Below, one piece after another: positions 28,083 to 38,897 of a stretch of 64,000 nucleotides of DNA; position 1 is the first letter of the stretch; the number at the start of each line of letters is the position of its first letter. The position numbers were made by a program, and so were the translations under genes. The notes below the pieces were generated by a model that did not search any database, was not told the origin of the DNA, and worked only from the letters and a program-made list of their open reading frames with translations. Location of the stretch: positions 1 through 64,000 of the forward strand of contig NZ_MUXT01000001.1 in NCBI RefSeq assembly GCF_002014965.1. The letters run 5' to 3'. Origin of the DNA: Moraxella canis. GTDB taxonomy: Bacteria; Pseudomonadota; Gammaproteobacteria; Pseudomonadales; Moraxellaceae.

Positions 28083-28757
28083 TCACATCGACCAATCCAC
28101 CACTTGCCACCCTTCTTCTTTGGCATGTGCTCTTAGGATATCATCTGGCGTTACACAGATGGCTTCATCAGCGTGGCTTAATAGTGGAATGTCGTTTTTT
28201 GAGTCAGAATAGGCGATGAGTTTATCAAAGGTGACACCTTGAGATTCAAAACGACTGATAAGATTTTTTAGATGATAAATTTTACCATCTTTAAAGTTAG
28301 GCTTATCCGCAACTTTACCTGTATAGGCATTATCCACCACTTCTAGACGAGTCGCCAAAGTGTGCTCATCATCCACCCCAAATAACTGAGCAATGGGCAC
28401 CACCACAAAATCATTGGTCGCACTGATCACCACGACGGTATCGCCTTGGGCGCGATGAGAGGCGATTTGATCAATCGCCTTTGGACGCATATTTGGGCGT
28501 ATCCAAGTCTTTAGATACTCATCTCGATAAGCCTGCAGATCGGTCATACTTTGGGTGCTCAAAAATGCCGCCACAAATTCATTGTATTCCACAGCATCAA
28601 GCGTGCCTGTGATATAATCTTGATAAAATTTATCATTAGCATCGGCATAGACTTGGAGGTCTACCAAGCCTTTTTTAACAATGTACTGCCCCCAACTGTG
28701 ATCGCTGTCCACATTAATCAAAGTCATATCCAAATCAAATAGCGCTAAGTTTGCCAT
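28083..28757 (-). CDS. HAD-superfamily phosphatase of the SerB-like type
   Basis: A 224-residue HAD-IB hydrolase. Motif I DLDMTL carries the nucleophile Asp at about residue 8 (ALFDLDMTL). Motif II is VISATN. Motif III with Lys is K(P/F)xxK, and motif IV is YSDSKNDIPLL. The cap domain between motifs I and II is helical, as in phosphoserine phosphatase-like enzymes. I start at ATG 28757, with GATGAGAAA upstream; the reading frame extends 25 codons further upstream but that part has no resemblance to the family. The substrate is unknown; histidinol-phosphatase, phosphoserine phosphatase and lipid phosphate roles all occur in this family. It is followed by prfB after about 140 bp. Confidence 0.85.
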   Translation of the reverse strand: MANLALFDLDMTLINVDSDHSWGQYIVKKGLVDLQVYADANDKFYQDYITGTLDAVEYNEFVAAFLSTQSMTDLQAYRDEYLKTWIRPNMRPKAIDQIASHRAQGDTVVVISATNDFVVVPIAQLFGVDDEHTLATRLEVVDNAYTGKVADKPNFKDGKIYHLKNLISRFESQGVTFDKLIAYSDSKNDIPLLSHADEAICVTPDDILRAHAKEEGWQVVDWSM

Positions 28758-28857
28758 AATTTTCTCATCACTAATAAAATCAATACCTAAGATACCGCTA
28801 TTTTGAATGAAAATGCTTGTCTCGTCAAACACTTCTGTTGGCAGAATCTAAAAAACA

Positions 28858-28897
28858 AGCCATAAAAAACAGGTCTTCAAACCTGTTTTTTATGGCT
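28858..28897 (-). terminator. Terminator of the DUF937 gene
   Basis: A 17-base perfect stem (28858-28874 and 28881-28897) with loop CTTCAA and poly-T on both strands. Confidence 0.9.
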
Positions 28898-28906
28898 AAG
28901 CACAGA

Positions 28907-29617
28907 CTACTGAGCGGCTTTCATTTTTGCCAACAGCTCAGCAATCTCATCATTGGCTTCTTTTTCGCTTGATAGATCGCCTTGGGGGGTTAAATCATCC
29001 ACCACCTTAGGCAAAAGCTCGGCGATGCCTTGGCAAACTTCTGATTGGCTTGCGCCCGTTTGCTTACAAATTTGTTCAATTTCTTGATTGTCAAATAATC
29101 TGGCGATATCATCAGCATCAATGCCATCATTATTGGTATCAATATTCACCCAAGACTGGGCTTTATTTTGTAAGCCGCTGTTAGAAAATTTACCCAGCAC
29201 GCCTGACAGACCGCCGTTTTTTTGGATAAATGCTAGTACAACTGGCAACAAAGCAAGCAACAGCGCACTTTTATTCATGCCAGCCGATTTGACATTACCG
29301 CCGCCTAAGACTGTGCCAAGGATATTACCTAAATCGCCAGCACTGGTATTTTGTTTATTACCGCCCAACAGACCGCCTAGCACAGAGTCTAACGCTGAGC
29401 CTTGTGCTTGTCTGCCCCCCATTTGGGTACCAAGCACACCACCTAACAGACCACCCAAGCCTGCACTTGCGGCATTAGATTGACCTGCGCCTGTCAAGCC
29501 GCTAAGCAGGCCACCCAGTCCGCCTTGCTGCGAGTTTTGTGACGATTGCCGAGCTTGCGGCTGCGGCTGTACGGCATTTTTTAAGACTTCTCCAACAATA
29601 CTTTGTAATAAACTCAT
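28907..29617 (-). CDS. DUF937-family (YidB-like) protein
   Basis: A 236-residue protein with a Gly/Leu-rich, Gln/Ser-rich repetitive N-terminal half made of GGLGGLL-type units (about 30-110). A hydrophobic helix follows (ALLLALLPVVLAFIQK, about 118-133). The C-terminal part carries the DUF937 signature: NIDTNNDGIDADDIARLF (possibly EF-hand-like Asp/Asn positions) and a charged tail. No function is known for this family. The Gly-rich half may be disordered or multimeric. An AAGGGAA Shine-Dalgarno precedes the ATG and a strong terminator follows the stop. Confidence 0.75.
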   Translation of the reverse strand: MSLLQSIVGEVLKNAVQPQPQARQSSQNSQQGGLGGLLSGLTGAGQSNAASAGLGGLLGGVLGTQMGGRQAQGSALDSVLGGLLGGNKQNTSAGDLGNILGTVLGGGNVKSAGMNKSALLLALLPVVLAFIQKNGGLSGVLGKFSNSGLQNKAQSWVNIDTNNDGIDADDIARLFDNQEIEQICKQTGASQSEVCQGIAELLPKVVDDLTPQGDLSSEKEANDEIAELLAKMKAAQ

Positions 29618-29760
29618 ACGATTTCCCTTATCCTTAATAATCTGTTTTGTGATAACACTGTGCGATAACTTTTAACATTGTTTAACAACAACATTAAATA
29701 ACGGTTTTATCTTAACAAAATCCAAGTCATCAAGGTACGGTGTTTTTGTAAACATTTGTG

Positions 29761-30252
29761 CTATTTTTGGTAAAGTCTTGCCAGTGCTGATAATTTTGAA
29801 AAATTCTGTGGATCTGTTTGATCACCAAAGATGACTACTCTCATGGGCTGCTTTTTTGGGCTGATGGCATAAAAATCCATCACCACCGCTGAACTTATCC
29901 CCAAATTCACCCAGCGGATATGGTGCAAATAGGCTTGATAGATCACTTGACCATCATTTGAGCCATCTTTGATAGCCGCTGACTGCTGTGAATGCACAGG
30001 AAACGATAAAAACCAAATGCCATCGATTTGACGGCTGCTCATTTGACGGATGCCTGATCGCTGATGATAAGCATAAAACCCGATCAATGCGCTAGCACAC
30101 ACCCCTAAGATCACCCACTGCCACCACAATAAGCCGACAGCCAAACAGATGAGTATCACCAAAAAGATGGCGACCATCCACAGATACCACCCTGCGCGCG
30201 TCGGCACAAAGGCTGCATCCAGCACCAAAGGATATTTAGAATAGACGCCCAA
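29761..30252 (-). CDS. CptA/YgfX-like inner-membrane protein
   Basis: A 163-residue protein with two transmembrane segments at about 21-42 and 45-63, then a soluble domain with IRWVNLGISSAVVMDFY and a basic end. The position, 28 bases after sdhE, is that of ygfX (cptA) in E. coli, where the pair was once described as toxin-antitoxin. The assignment relies on this position and on topology, since sequence similarity is weak. The start is a TTG at 30252 because no ATG or GTG lies in frame upstream, and the start is therefore uncertain. The ATG-containing frames just before it run into a stop. Confidence 0.6.
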   Translation of the reverse strand: MGVYSKYPLVLDAAFVPTRAGWYLWMVAIFLVILICLAVGLLWWQWVILGVCASALIGFYAYHQRSGIRQMSSRQIDGIWFLSFPVHSQQSAAIKDGSNDGQVIYQAYLHHIRWVNLGISSAVVMDFYAISPKKQPMRVVIFGDQTDPQNFSKLSALARLYQK

Positions 30253-30280
30253 AATTTGGCTTACAATTTCATCATGACTG

Positions 30281-30547
30281 TTAGACAGCGTCAGTATGAC
30301 GAAGCGATTTCATCTTATCAATCAAGGCGGCGACGCCGGGCTCTGATGGCATTTCTTGACCCAAAAAAAACACCAACAAATCCGGGTCTTCGTAGCTTAA
30401 TAATGCTTCAAATGCCTGCTGCTCATCCGCGTCCGCACTCAAATAATGCGATTTGACATAAGGATCGATATAAAAATCCAATTCTTTAAGACCGCGGCGA
30501 GCTTGATAGATGATGCGGCGCTGTGCGTCGGTAGGCTGATGAGTCAT
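30281..30547 (-). CDS. sdhE: Succinate dehydrogenase flavinylation factor SdhE
   Basis: A small (88-residue) cytoplasmic protein that promotes covalent attachment of FAD to succinate dehydrogenase. It is the size of E. coli SdhE. The RGLKELD motif (R18-E22) corresponds to the essential RGxxE, and LLxYEDPDLLVFFLG is the family's end. ATG 30547 is used, with GGGAAG upstream; an ATG seven codons earlier is in frame. It lies just upstream of the membrane partner candidate, an order found widely in gammaproteobacteria. Confidence 0.92.
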   Translation of the reverse strand: MTHQPTDAQRRIIYQARRGLKELDFYIDPYVKSHYLSADADEQQAFEALLSYEDPDLLVFFLGQEMPSEPGVAALIDKMKSLRHTDAV

Positions 30548-30705
30548 ACAATCTTCCCAAAAATTCATTTAAATTTTGCTATGCTTAGTATAGCAAAATT
30601 GCGTTATTTTTTACGATAAATTTTTAATCGGCGATTATTTATGATAATTTGTGATATACCCATTAAGTTATCAAATGAAATATGGATTTTTAATTTATCA
30701 GTGTT

Positions 30706-30711
30706 TATAAT
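30706..30711 (+). promoter_or_regulatory. Candidate -10 of gltBD
   Basis: TATAAT lies 65 bases upstream of gltB. The -35 (TGGATT at 30683-30688) is poor, suggesting an activated promoter, but no activator site is recognised. Confidence 0.4.
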
Positions 30712-30775
30712 AGACCAAATTGCAAATCTAATAATTACCCTTCAATTCATTCTCACAGCGACAAAAGGATAAGCC

Positions 30776-33700
30776 ATGACAATGATCAGTTCCACCACCT
30801 ATTTGGCAAGCCCTGATGATTTTTCAGACAATTGCGGTTTTGGTTTGATTGCCCATGTAGAAGGCACGCCAAGCCATGATTTGGTCAAAACTGCGATCCA
30901 CTCGCTAAGCTGTATGACGCATCGCGGCGGTGTGGCTGCCGATGGTCGCACAGGGGATGGCTGCGGTTTATTGATCGCAAAGCCTGACGCATTTTTTCGC
31001 GCGGTCGCTGCCGAAAACGGCTTTGAGCTGTCAGAAAATTTTGCGGTCGGTACAGTCTTTGTCAATTTGGATCAAGCCAAAGCCAAGCATAGTATGCAAG
31101 TCTTAAACGAAGCAATCACAGGCGAAGGCTTGGAAGTGGCAGGCTGGCGAGATGTGCCCGTCAATCTTGATATTGTCGGGGATATCGCACGCGAAAGCCT
31201 GCCGGATTTTAAGCAAGTCTTTGTCAATGCGCCAAAAGATATGCCTGCTGATGAATTTAATCGGCTACTATTTGTCGCGCGCAAAAAAGCAGAGCTTCAG
31301 CTGACCGAAGATGAGCTATTTTATGTGACAGCATTAAACTGTCAGACTGTGATTTATAAAGGTTTGGTGATGCCCAAAGACTTGCCAAACTTTTTTTTGG
31401 ATCTGCAAGATGATCGCTTAAGCTCACACATTGTGGTATTTCATCAAAGATTTAGCACCAACACCCTGCCACGCTGGAATTTGGCTCAGCCATTTCGCTA
31501 TCTGGCGCATAATGGCGAGCTAAACACCATCACTGGCAACCGTAATTGGTCAGTGGCGCGCACACCCAAGCTAAAATCTGACAAGCTGCCCGAGCTACAA
31601 GCACTGGCGCCGCTGGTGAATAGCACAGGCTCTGATTCATCAAGCTTGGATAATATGCTTGAAGTACTGATGAATGGTGGCATGAGCCTATTTCATGCCA
31701 TGAGTATTCTGGTGCCGCCTGCATGGCAAAATGTCGACAGCATGGATATGGATCTGCGTGCTTTTTATGAATTTTATTCGCCGCACATGGAAGCATGGGA
31801 TGGTCCGGCAGGCTTGGTAATCCAAGATGGTCGCTATGCAGTGTGTATGCTAGATCGAAATGGTCTGCGTCCTTCAAGATGGGTCACCACCAAAAATGGC
31901 TACATCACGGTGGCATCTGAGGTAGGTACATGGGATTATACGCCTGATGATGTCTTGGCAAAAGGTCGCATCGGTCCAGGTCAGATGCTGGTCATCGATA
32001 CCTATAGCGGTCAGATCATGGATACCAAAACCATCGCCACCATTTTGAAAAAAGCTCATCCTTATCGCAAGTGGCTGCGCGAAAATGCCATGCGCATCCG
32101 CGACAATCAAGCCATCGAGCTATCACTGGCATCCGCCACCAAAGACACAGAGCATCTGGCAGCACTACAAAAGATGTTCCATATCACCAGTGAGGAGCGC
32201 ACCGAGATCATCCGCCCTGCCGCCGAAAACGCTCAAGAAGCGGTCGGCTCTATGGGAGATGATACGCCGATGGCGGTGCTCTCACGCCAAATTCGCCATG
32301 TGGCTGACTTTTTTAGACAACAATTTGCACAGGTGACCAATCCACCGATTGATCCTTTGCGTGAATCGATTGTGATGAGTCTTCAAACTTGCCTAGGTGC
32401 CCAAACGGATGTCTTCAACCCTACCTCCAAAGACGCACACCGAATCATCTTATCATCGCCGATCTTATCAGCCAGTAAGATGCAGCAAATCGAAGCCACT
32501 CAAGACCCTGCTTTTTTGAGCCAAAGAATCGATCTTAACTATGATGACAGCCTAAGCCTAAAACAAGCCATTGATAACATCTGCCAAGAAGTCGTGGCTG
32601 CCATCAAGCAAGGCTACACTTTAATCATCTTATCTGACAAAAACATCAAAAAAGGCAAAGTGCCTGCCAATGCCGTTTTGGTGACTGGCGCTGTGCATCA
32701 TCACTTGATCCAACAAGGCTTGCGCGCCGATGCCAATTTGATCATCGAAACAGGTCTGGTGCGTGATCCGCATCACGCCGCTGTCTTGATCGGTTTTGGG
32801 GCGACGTGTATTTATCCGTATTTGACTTATGAAGTGATTGATCATTTGGTGGAAACAGGTGAAATCAACACCGACGCCTTGAGCGCACGCGCCAATTTCC
32901 GCAAAAGCTTAGATAAAGGCTTATTAAAAATCCTATCCAAAATGGGCATCTCAACCATCGTCTCTTATCGCGGCGCACAGCTGTTTGAGGCGGTGGGACT
33001 GTCGCCTGAGATTGTGGATTTATGCTTTGTCGGCGTGGCAAGTCGCATCAAAGGCGCTACCTTTGAGGATTTGGCAAATGATCAAGCCATCCTAGCCAAA
33101 AATGCCTTTACACGCCGTACGCCCTTGGATAAGGGGGGTTTGATTAAATTTGTCTTTGATAAAGAATATCACGCCTTTAATCCAGATGTCGTGCGAGCGC
33201 TGCACAGCGCGGTTCGCTCAGGGGATTATCAGGAATATCAAAAATATGCCGACATTGTCAATCATCGCCCTGTGGCGACCATTCGTGATTTGCTCGCTCT
33301 AAAAACTGGCAGTGAGATTGATCTTGATGAAGTCGAAGGCATCGAGTCCATCCTACCGCGTTTTGACTCGGCGGGGATGTCTTTGGGCGCTTTGTCGCCT
33401 GAAGCACATGAATCCATCGCGATGGCAATGAACACCATCGGCGGTCGCTCAAACTCAGGAGAAGGCGGCGAAGATCCAGCGCGCTACGGCACGCTCAAAA
33501 ATTCAAAAATCAAACAAATTGCTTCGGGTCGATTTGGGGTGACACCTGCATATCTGCGCTCTGCTGAAGTGCTGCAAATCAAAATCGCTCAAGGTGCAAA
33601 ACCTGGTGAAGGTGGTCAGCTGCCTGGTGGTAAGGTCAATGATCTGATCGCACGCCTGCGCTATTCGGTGCCTGGGGTGACTTTGATTTCACCGCCGCCG

Positions 33701-35239
33701 CATCATGATATTTATTCCATCGAAGATTTGGCGCAGCTGATTTTTGATCTAAAACAAGTCAATCCCAGTGCTTTGGTTTCGGTCAAGTTGGTCTCGCGCC
33801 CTGGCGTTGGCACCATTGCTACTGGCGTGGCTAAGGCTTATGCAGACTTAATCACCATCTCAGGCTATGATGGCGGTACAGCAGCATCGCCTTTATCATC
33901 GATTCATTATGCAGGCTCGCCTTGGGAGCTGGGCTTGGCAGAAGCGCATCAGTCCCTGCGCGTCAATGGCTTGCGTGATAAAGTACGCATTCAGACAGAC
34001 GGCGGTCTCAAAACAGGTCTTGATGTCGTTAAAGCTGCCATTTTGGGTGCCGAAAGCTTTGGCTTTGGTACCGCCCCGATGCTGGCTGTAGGCTGTAAGT
34101 ATCTGCGAATTTGCCATCTGAATAACTGCCCAACCGGTGTCGCCACACAGCGCATTGATTTGCGTGATGAGCATTACATCGGTGAGGTGGATATGCTGAT
34201 TAATTTCTTTAAATTTGTGGCGATGGAGACGCGTCACTGGATGGCGAAACTGGGCGTGCGCACGCTGGAGGAGCTGGTTGGTCGCACCGATTTATTGGAC
34301 ATCTTAGAAGGTCAAACCCCCAAACAGCAGCATCTGGATCTGACGCCGCTTTTGTACAGCCACCCACGAGCCGCAGACGCACCGCACACCTGTCAAGTGC
34401 CAAGCAATGTGCCATTTGATCAAGGCATCTTAGCTGAGCGCATGGTCAGCGATATGGCGATCAGCATCAAAAAAGGCTATGGCGGTGAATACAGCTACCG
34501 TATCAGCAACTGCGATCGCTCTATCGGCGCGCGTATCTCTGGTGAGATTGCTGACACTTGGGGCAATCTGGGCATGAGCGATAAGCCCATCAAACTACAT
34601 CTGACTGGTACGGCTGGTCAGTCATTAGGCGTATGGAATGCAGGCGGTCTGAACATTGAGCTAGAAGGTGACGCCAACGACTATGTCGGCAAAGGCATGG
34701 CAGGCGGTGAGATTGTCATTTATCCACCCAAAAACATCCACATCAATACCACCGATTCTGCCATCATCGGCAATACTTGTCTGTATGGCGCAACTGGCGG
34801 CGCTCTGTATGCTGCCGGGACAGCAGGTGAGAGATTTGCGGTGCGCAATTCAGGCAGTCATGCCGTCGTCGAAGGGGCAGGCGACCACTGCTGTGAGTAC
34901 ATGACAGGCGGCGTGGTGACTGTCCTTGGTAAAACAGGCTTAAACTTTGGGGCAGGCATGACTGGCGGCTTTGCATATGTGCTGGATATGCAAGGTGATT
35001 TCTTTGATCGCTGCAACCACGAGCTCATCGATTTACATCGCATCTCAAGCGAGCAGACCGAAGAACATCGCATTTATTTGCGCAAAATCATTGAAACCCA
35101 TGTTGAAAAAACTGACAGCGCATGGGGCAAGACCATCTTAAGTGATTTTGAGCATTATGTGCGCAAATTTTATTTGGTTAAGCCAAAAGCCGCCAATATC
35201 GCCACGCTGCTCAAAAGCACTTTGGCTGATCCACAATAA
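30776..35239 (+). CDS. gltB: NADPH glutamate synthase, large subunit
   Basis: Ferredoxin-like large subunit that moves the amide of glutamine onto 2-oxoglutarate to make glutamate. The 1487 residues hold the class II amidotransferase domain with catalytic Cys20 (DNCGFGL, exposed after removal of a propeptide of about 19 residues), the central domain, the FMN-barrel with [40 protein letters not shown] and the 3Fe-4S cysteine segment [19 protein letters not shown], then the C-terminal GXGXG beta-helix. An AAAAGGATAAGCC leader sets the ATG. It is cotranscribed with gltD, with about 60 bases between. Confidence 0.98.
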   Translation: MTMISSTTYLASPDDFSDNCGFGLIAHVEGTPSHDLVKTAIHSLSCMTHRGGVAADGRTGDGCGLLIAKPDAFFRAVAAENGFELSENFAVGTVFVNLDQAKAKHSMQVLNEAITGEGLEVAGWRDVPVNLDIVGDIARESLPDFKQVFVNAPKDMPADEFNRLLFVARKKAELQLTEDELFYVTALNCQTVIYKGLVMPKDLPNFFLDLQDDRLSSHIVVFHQRFSTNTLPRWNLAQPFRYLAHNGELNTITGNRNWSVARTPKLKSDKLPELQALAPLVNSTGSDSSSLDNMLEVLMNGGMSLFHAMSILVPPAWQNVDSMDMDLRAFYEFYSPHMEAWDGPAGLVIQDGRYAVCMLDRNGLRPSRWVTTKNGYITVASEVGTWDYTPDDVLAKGRIGPGQMLVIDTYSGQIMDTKTIATILKKAHPYRKWLRENAMRIRDNQAIELSLASATKDTEHLAALQKMFHITSEERTEIIRPAAENAQEAVGSMGDDTPMAVLSRQIRHVADFFRQQFAQVTNPPIDPLRESIVMSLQTCLGAQTDVFNPTSKDAHRIILSSPILSASKMQQIEATQDPAFLSQRIDLNYDDSLSLKQAIDNICQEVVAAIKQGYTLIILSDKNIKKGKVPANAVLVTGAVHHHLIQQGLRADANLIIETGLVRDPHHAAVLIGFGATCIYPYLTYEVIDHLVETGEINTDALSARANFRKSLDKGLLKILSKMGISTIVSYRGAQLFEAVGLSPEIVDLCFVGVASRIKGATFEDLANDQAILAKNAFTRRTPLDKGGLIKFVFDKEYHAFNPDVVRALHSAVRSGDYQEYQKYADIVNHRPVATIRDLLALKTGSEIDLDEVEGIESILPRFDSAGMSLGALSPEAHESIAMAMNTIGGRSNSGEGGEDPARYGTLKNSKIKQIASGRFGVTPAYLRSAEVLQIKIAQGAKPGEGGQLPGGKVNDLIARLRYSVPGVTLISPPPHHDIYSIEDLAQLIFDLKQVNPSALVSVKLVSRPGVGTIATGVAKAYADLITISGYDGGTAASPLSSIHYAGSPWELGLAEAHQSLRVNGLRDKVRIQTDGGLKTGLDVVKAAILGAESFGFGTAPMLAVGCKYLRICHLNNCPTGVATQRIDLRDEHYIGEVDMLINFFKFVAMETRHWMAKLGVRTLEELVGRTDLLDILEGQTPKQQHLDLTPLLYSHPRAADAPHTCQVPSNVPFDQGILAERMVSDMAISIKKGYGGEYSYRISNCDRSIGARISGEIADTWGNLGMSDKPIKLHLTGTAGQSLGVWNAGGLNIELEGDANDYVGKGMAGGEIVIYPPKNIHINTTDSAIIGNTCLYGATGGALYAAGTAGERFAVRNSGSHAVVEGAGDHCCEYMTGGVVTVLGKTGLNFGAGMTGGFAYVLDMQGDFFDRCNHELIDLHRISSEQTEEHRIYLRKIIETHVEKTDSAWGKTILSDFEHYVRKFYLVKPKAANIATLLKSTLADPQ

Positions 35240-36721
<1,482 letters not shown>

Positions 36722-36730
36722 TAATTTAAA

Positions 36731-36769
36731 AAAAATCGCCGCTTATGTCATCACTAAGCGGCGATTTTT
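36731..36769. terminator. Bidirectional terminator after gltD
   Basis: A 15-base perfect stem (36731-36745 and 36755-36769) around a nine-base loop, with A and T runs outside. It ends gltBD on the plus strand and the enoyl-CoA family gene on the minus strand. Confidence 0.92.
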
Positions 36770-36771
36770 GT

Positions 36772-37572
36772 TTATTGATTAAAATTTGGCTTTCGTTTTT
36801 CTTTAAAGGCAAGAACTGCTTCTTTGCATTCTGGCGACTGCACATGCCGCATAAAAATTTCAGCCTCATCATCGATGCATTGAATGATGCGCGCCAAATC
36901 ATGCTTTAAAAGCTGCTTGGTTTGGCGTACCGTTTTATGAGGCATATTGGCGATTTTTTGGGCTTGGGAATACGCGTAGTCATAGACATCAGCCCCATCA
37001 GGCAGGGCATTGATCAATCCTAATTTTTCAGCTTTTTGGCGATCAAATTTTTGGGCGGTGTATAACAGTTCACAGGTCTCCACATAGCCGATACGCTCCA
37101 CCATCAGCTGAGTGGCTGCTCCTTCGGGCGTCACGCCAAGCCCCAAAAAGGGCATCTGAAATACCGCCGTATCATCAGCATAAGCCATATCCACATGAAG
37201 TAGTAGCGTCACCCCAATCCCAATCGCTGCACCTTTAATCGCCAAAATAATCGGCTTGCCAAACCCCGCTACTGTCTTTAGCAGGCGAAACGGCGGCAGA
37301 TCCCCTGCCTTAATTTTCTCAAGATCGTACTCAAAAAACTTAATAAAATCGCCCATGTCATTGCCGGCGCTGAAGTCATCTTCTGCACCGCGCAGCACCA
37401 CAGCCTTGATTTGGTCATCTTTCTCGGCAGCGATCAGCGCATCACAAATGGCATGATATAACTCAGAGTATAGCGCATTTTTAGCTTTTGGACGGTTGAT
37501 GGCAAGCACCAAAACGCCATGCTCTAGGCTTGCTTGAAGTTCAGGATGAGAAACTTCTGTATAAATCGTCAT
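36772..37572 (-). CDS. Enoyl-CoA hydratase/isomerase family protein, ECI-like
   Basis: A 266-residue crotonase-fold protein. The oxyanion-hole segments SAGNDM and KGAAIGIG are present. Of the two hydratase glutamates, the second is kept (VTPEG, Glu150) while the first (the E of GxGxE) is Thr122 in IGIGVTLL. The sequence around it, GVTLLLHVDMAYADDTAVFQMPFLGLGVTPEG, resembles delta3,delta2-enoyl-CoA isomerases (ECI2 type), which use a single Glu. I therefore favour an isomerase acting on unsaturated fatty acids over a hydratase. AAGGAAG precedes the ATG. No other beta-oxidation genes adjoin it. Confidence 0.85.
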   Translation of the reverse strand: MTIYTEVSHPELQASLEHGVLVLAINRPKAKNALYSELYHAICDALIAAEKDDQIKAVVLRGAEDDFSAGNDMGDFIKFFEYDLEKIKAGDLPPFRLLKTVAGFGKPIILAIKGAAIGIGVTLLLHVDMAYADDTAVFQMPFLGLGVTPEGAATQLMVERIGYVETCELLYTAQKFDRQKAEKLGLINALPDGADVYDYAYSQAQKIANMPHKTVRQTKQLLKHDLARIIQCIDDEAEIFMRHVQSPECKEAVLAFKEKRKPNFNQ

Positions 37573-37717
37573 AGGGATCTTCCTTGTAATTATGATGGTT
37601 TTGATTGTTGCGCTCTGACAGTTTGGCTAACATTATAACAATGATAAAGCCGATCTGAGCATATCTTTGATTGGATTAGTATATTGCATTTTTTGAAAGT
37701 TGAATAGGTTATTATTA

Positions 37718-37768
37718 TTTTAGGGACTGTATTAGATTAAATCATGCAATCTAATACAGTCCCTAAAA
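37718..37768. repeat. 51-bp element: 21-bp perfect inverted repeat with 9-bp loop
   Basis: The arms 37718-37738 and 37748-37768 are exact reverse complements (starting TTTTAGGGACTG). The arms are only about one-third G+C and no long T run follows on either strand, so it is a poor terminator even though it lies after epd. The unusual length and perfection suggest a miniature mobile element or two abutted insertion-sequence ends. No target duplication is clear. I see no second copy in the window. Confidence 0.75.
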
Positions 37769-37808
37769 CTTATTACCATTTCAATATCAAAGATGATGCA
37801 AGCTAAGC

Positions 37809-38897
37809 TTATCTTAAACCTGCCAGCTTTTGGCACATATCCAAAAGCCGATTGGCGTAGCCCCACTCATTATCATACCAAGCATAAATCTTAGCAAGCT
37901 CACCTGCCATCATCAGCTGCTGACCATCAATGACCAAAGAGTGGCTATCGCCGATAAAATCACTAGACACCAAAGGCTCATCACAATAATCCATGATGCC
38001 AACAAGATGCCCTTGGCTTGCTGTCATCAGCGCGTCTTTGATCTCATCTAGCCGAACCGATTGCGCAAATTTGACAGTCAGATCAATCGCAGCGACATTG
38101 ATGGTGGGAACTCGGATGGAGTGTCCGTTGATTTTACCGCGCATCAGGGGCAGGACGCGTTCGGTGGCATTGATGCTACTGGATGTGGTGGGAATGATAT
38201 TATGACCGCTGGCTCTGGCACGGCGAAAGTCGCGATGCGCTTGATCAAGCACGCTTTGATCTGCCGTTACGGCGTGGATCTCGGTCATCATGGCACTTTG
38301 GATACCAAATTTATCATCAAGCACCGACAATAGCGGCACCAAAGCTTGGGTGGTACAAGACACCCCAGATATGATTGGCAAATCAGCGTTTAGCTCATCG
38401 TCATTTACCCCGATGACGATACTGGCATCTACGCTATCAAACGGTGCTGCACCAATGATCACTTGCTTTGCGCCTGCTGTACGATGGCGATTGGCATCGG
38501 CATAGGAGCGAAATTGACCTGTACACTCAAGCACGACATCGACATCCAGATCCTTCCAAGGCAAATTCTCTGGCTCATCACAGCTTAGCAAAAGAATACG
38601 GCGTGACGACCCGCCTTTAGTGATCGTCAAATATGAGGTATCTTGATCGGTGGTTAATGAAACCTGTGCGGCATTATCCCCTTGATCGAATCGCCCATGC
38701 GTACTGTCAAATTTTAATAAATGCAGCAGTACTTCGTTGTCGGCGATATCATTGATCGCGACAATGTCAATATTGTCAAAAACCCCCAACTTCTTAATGT
38801 ACGCTCTTAATACATTTCTACCAATACGACCAAAGCCATTGATGGCTAAGCGTAATTTGGGCGTATCGGCTTGGCGGTGTGAATTATTTGGTATCAC
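37809..38897 (-). CDS. epd: Erythrose-4-phosphate/glyceraldehyde-3-phosphate dehydrogenase family (Epd-like)
   Basis: A 362-residue NAD-dependent dehydrogenase. NAD site INGFGRIGRNVLRA near residue 20; catalytic Cys in VSCTTQ. The sequence is closer to Epd than to glycolytic GapA: LPWKDLDVDVVLECTG, RRARASGHNIIPT, RVPTINVAAIDLTV and the C-terminal WYDNEWGYANRLLDM match Epd. Epd makes 4-phosphoerythronate for pyridoxal phosphate synthesis. The Asn that normally follows Cys-Thr-Thr is Gln here (bases read CAA). The first 14 bases overlap the end of the upstream helicase gene, so translation is coupled. A role as GAPDH is not excluded. Confidence 0.8.
   Translation of the reverse strand: MIPNNSHRQADTPKLRLAINGFGRIGRNVLRAYIKKLGVFDNIDIVAINDIADNEVLLHLLKFDSTHGRFDQGDNAAQVSLTTDQDTSYLTITKGGSSRRILLLSCDEPENLPWKDLDVDVVLECTGQFRSYADANRHRTAGAKQVIIGAAPFDSVDASIVIGVNDDELNADLPIISGVSCTTQALVPLLSVLDDKFGIQSAMMTEIHAVTADQSVLDQAHRDFRRARASGHNIIPTTSSSINATERVLPLMRGKINGHSIRVPTINVAAIDLTVKFAQSVRLDEIKDALMTASQGHLVGIMDYCDEPLVSSDFIGDSHSLVIDGQQLMMAGELAKIYAWYDNEWGYANRLLDMCQKLAGLR

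Noticed and set aside
33133..33138. G6 tract in gltB (and another at 28984-28989) as phase-variable tracts
   Set aside because: Six bases is short for slipped-strand switching, and both lie in housekeeping-type genes.
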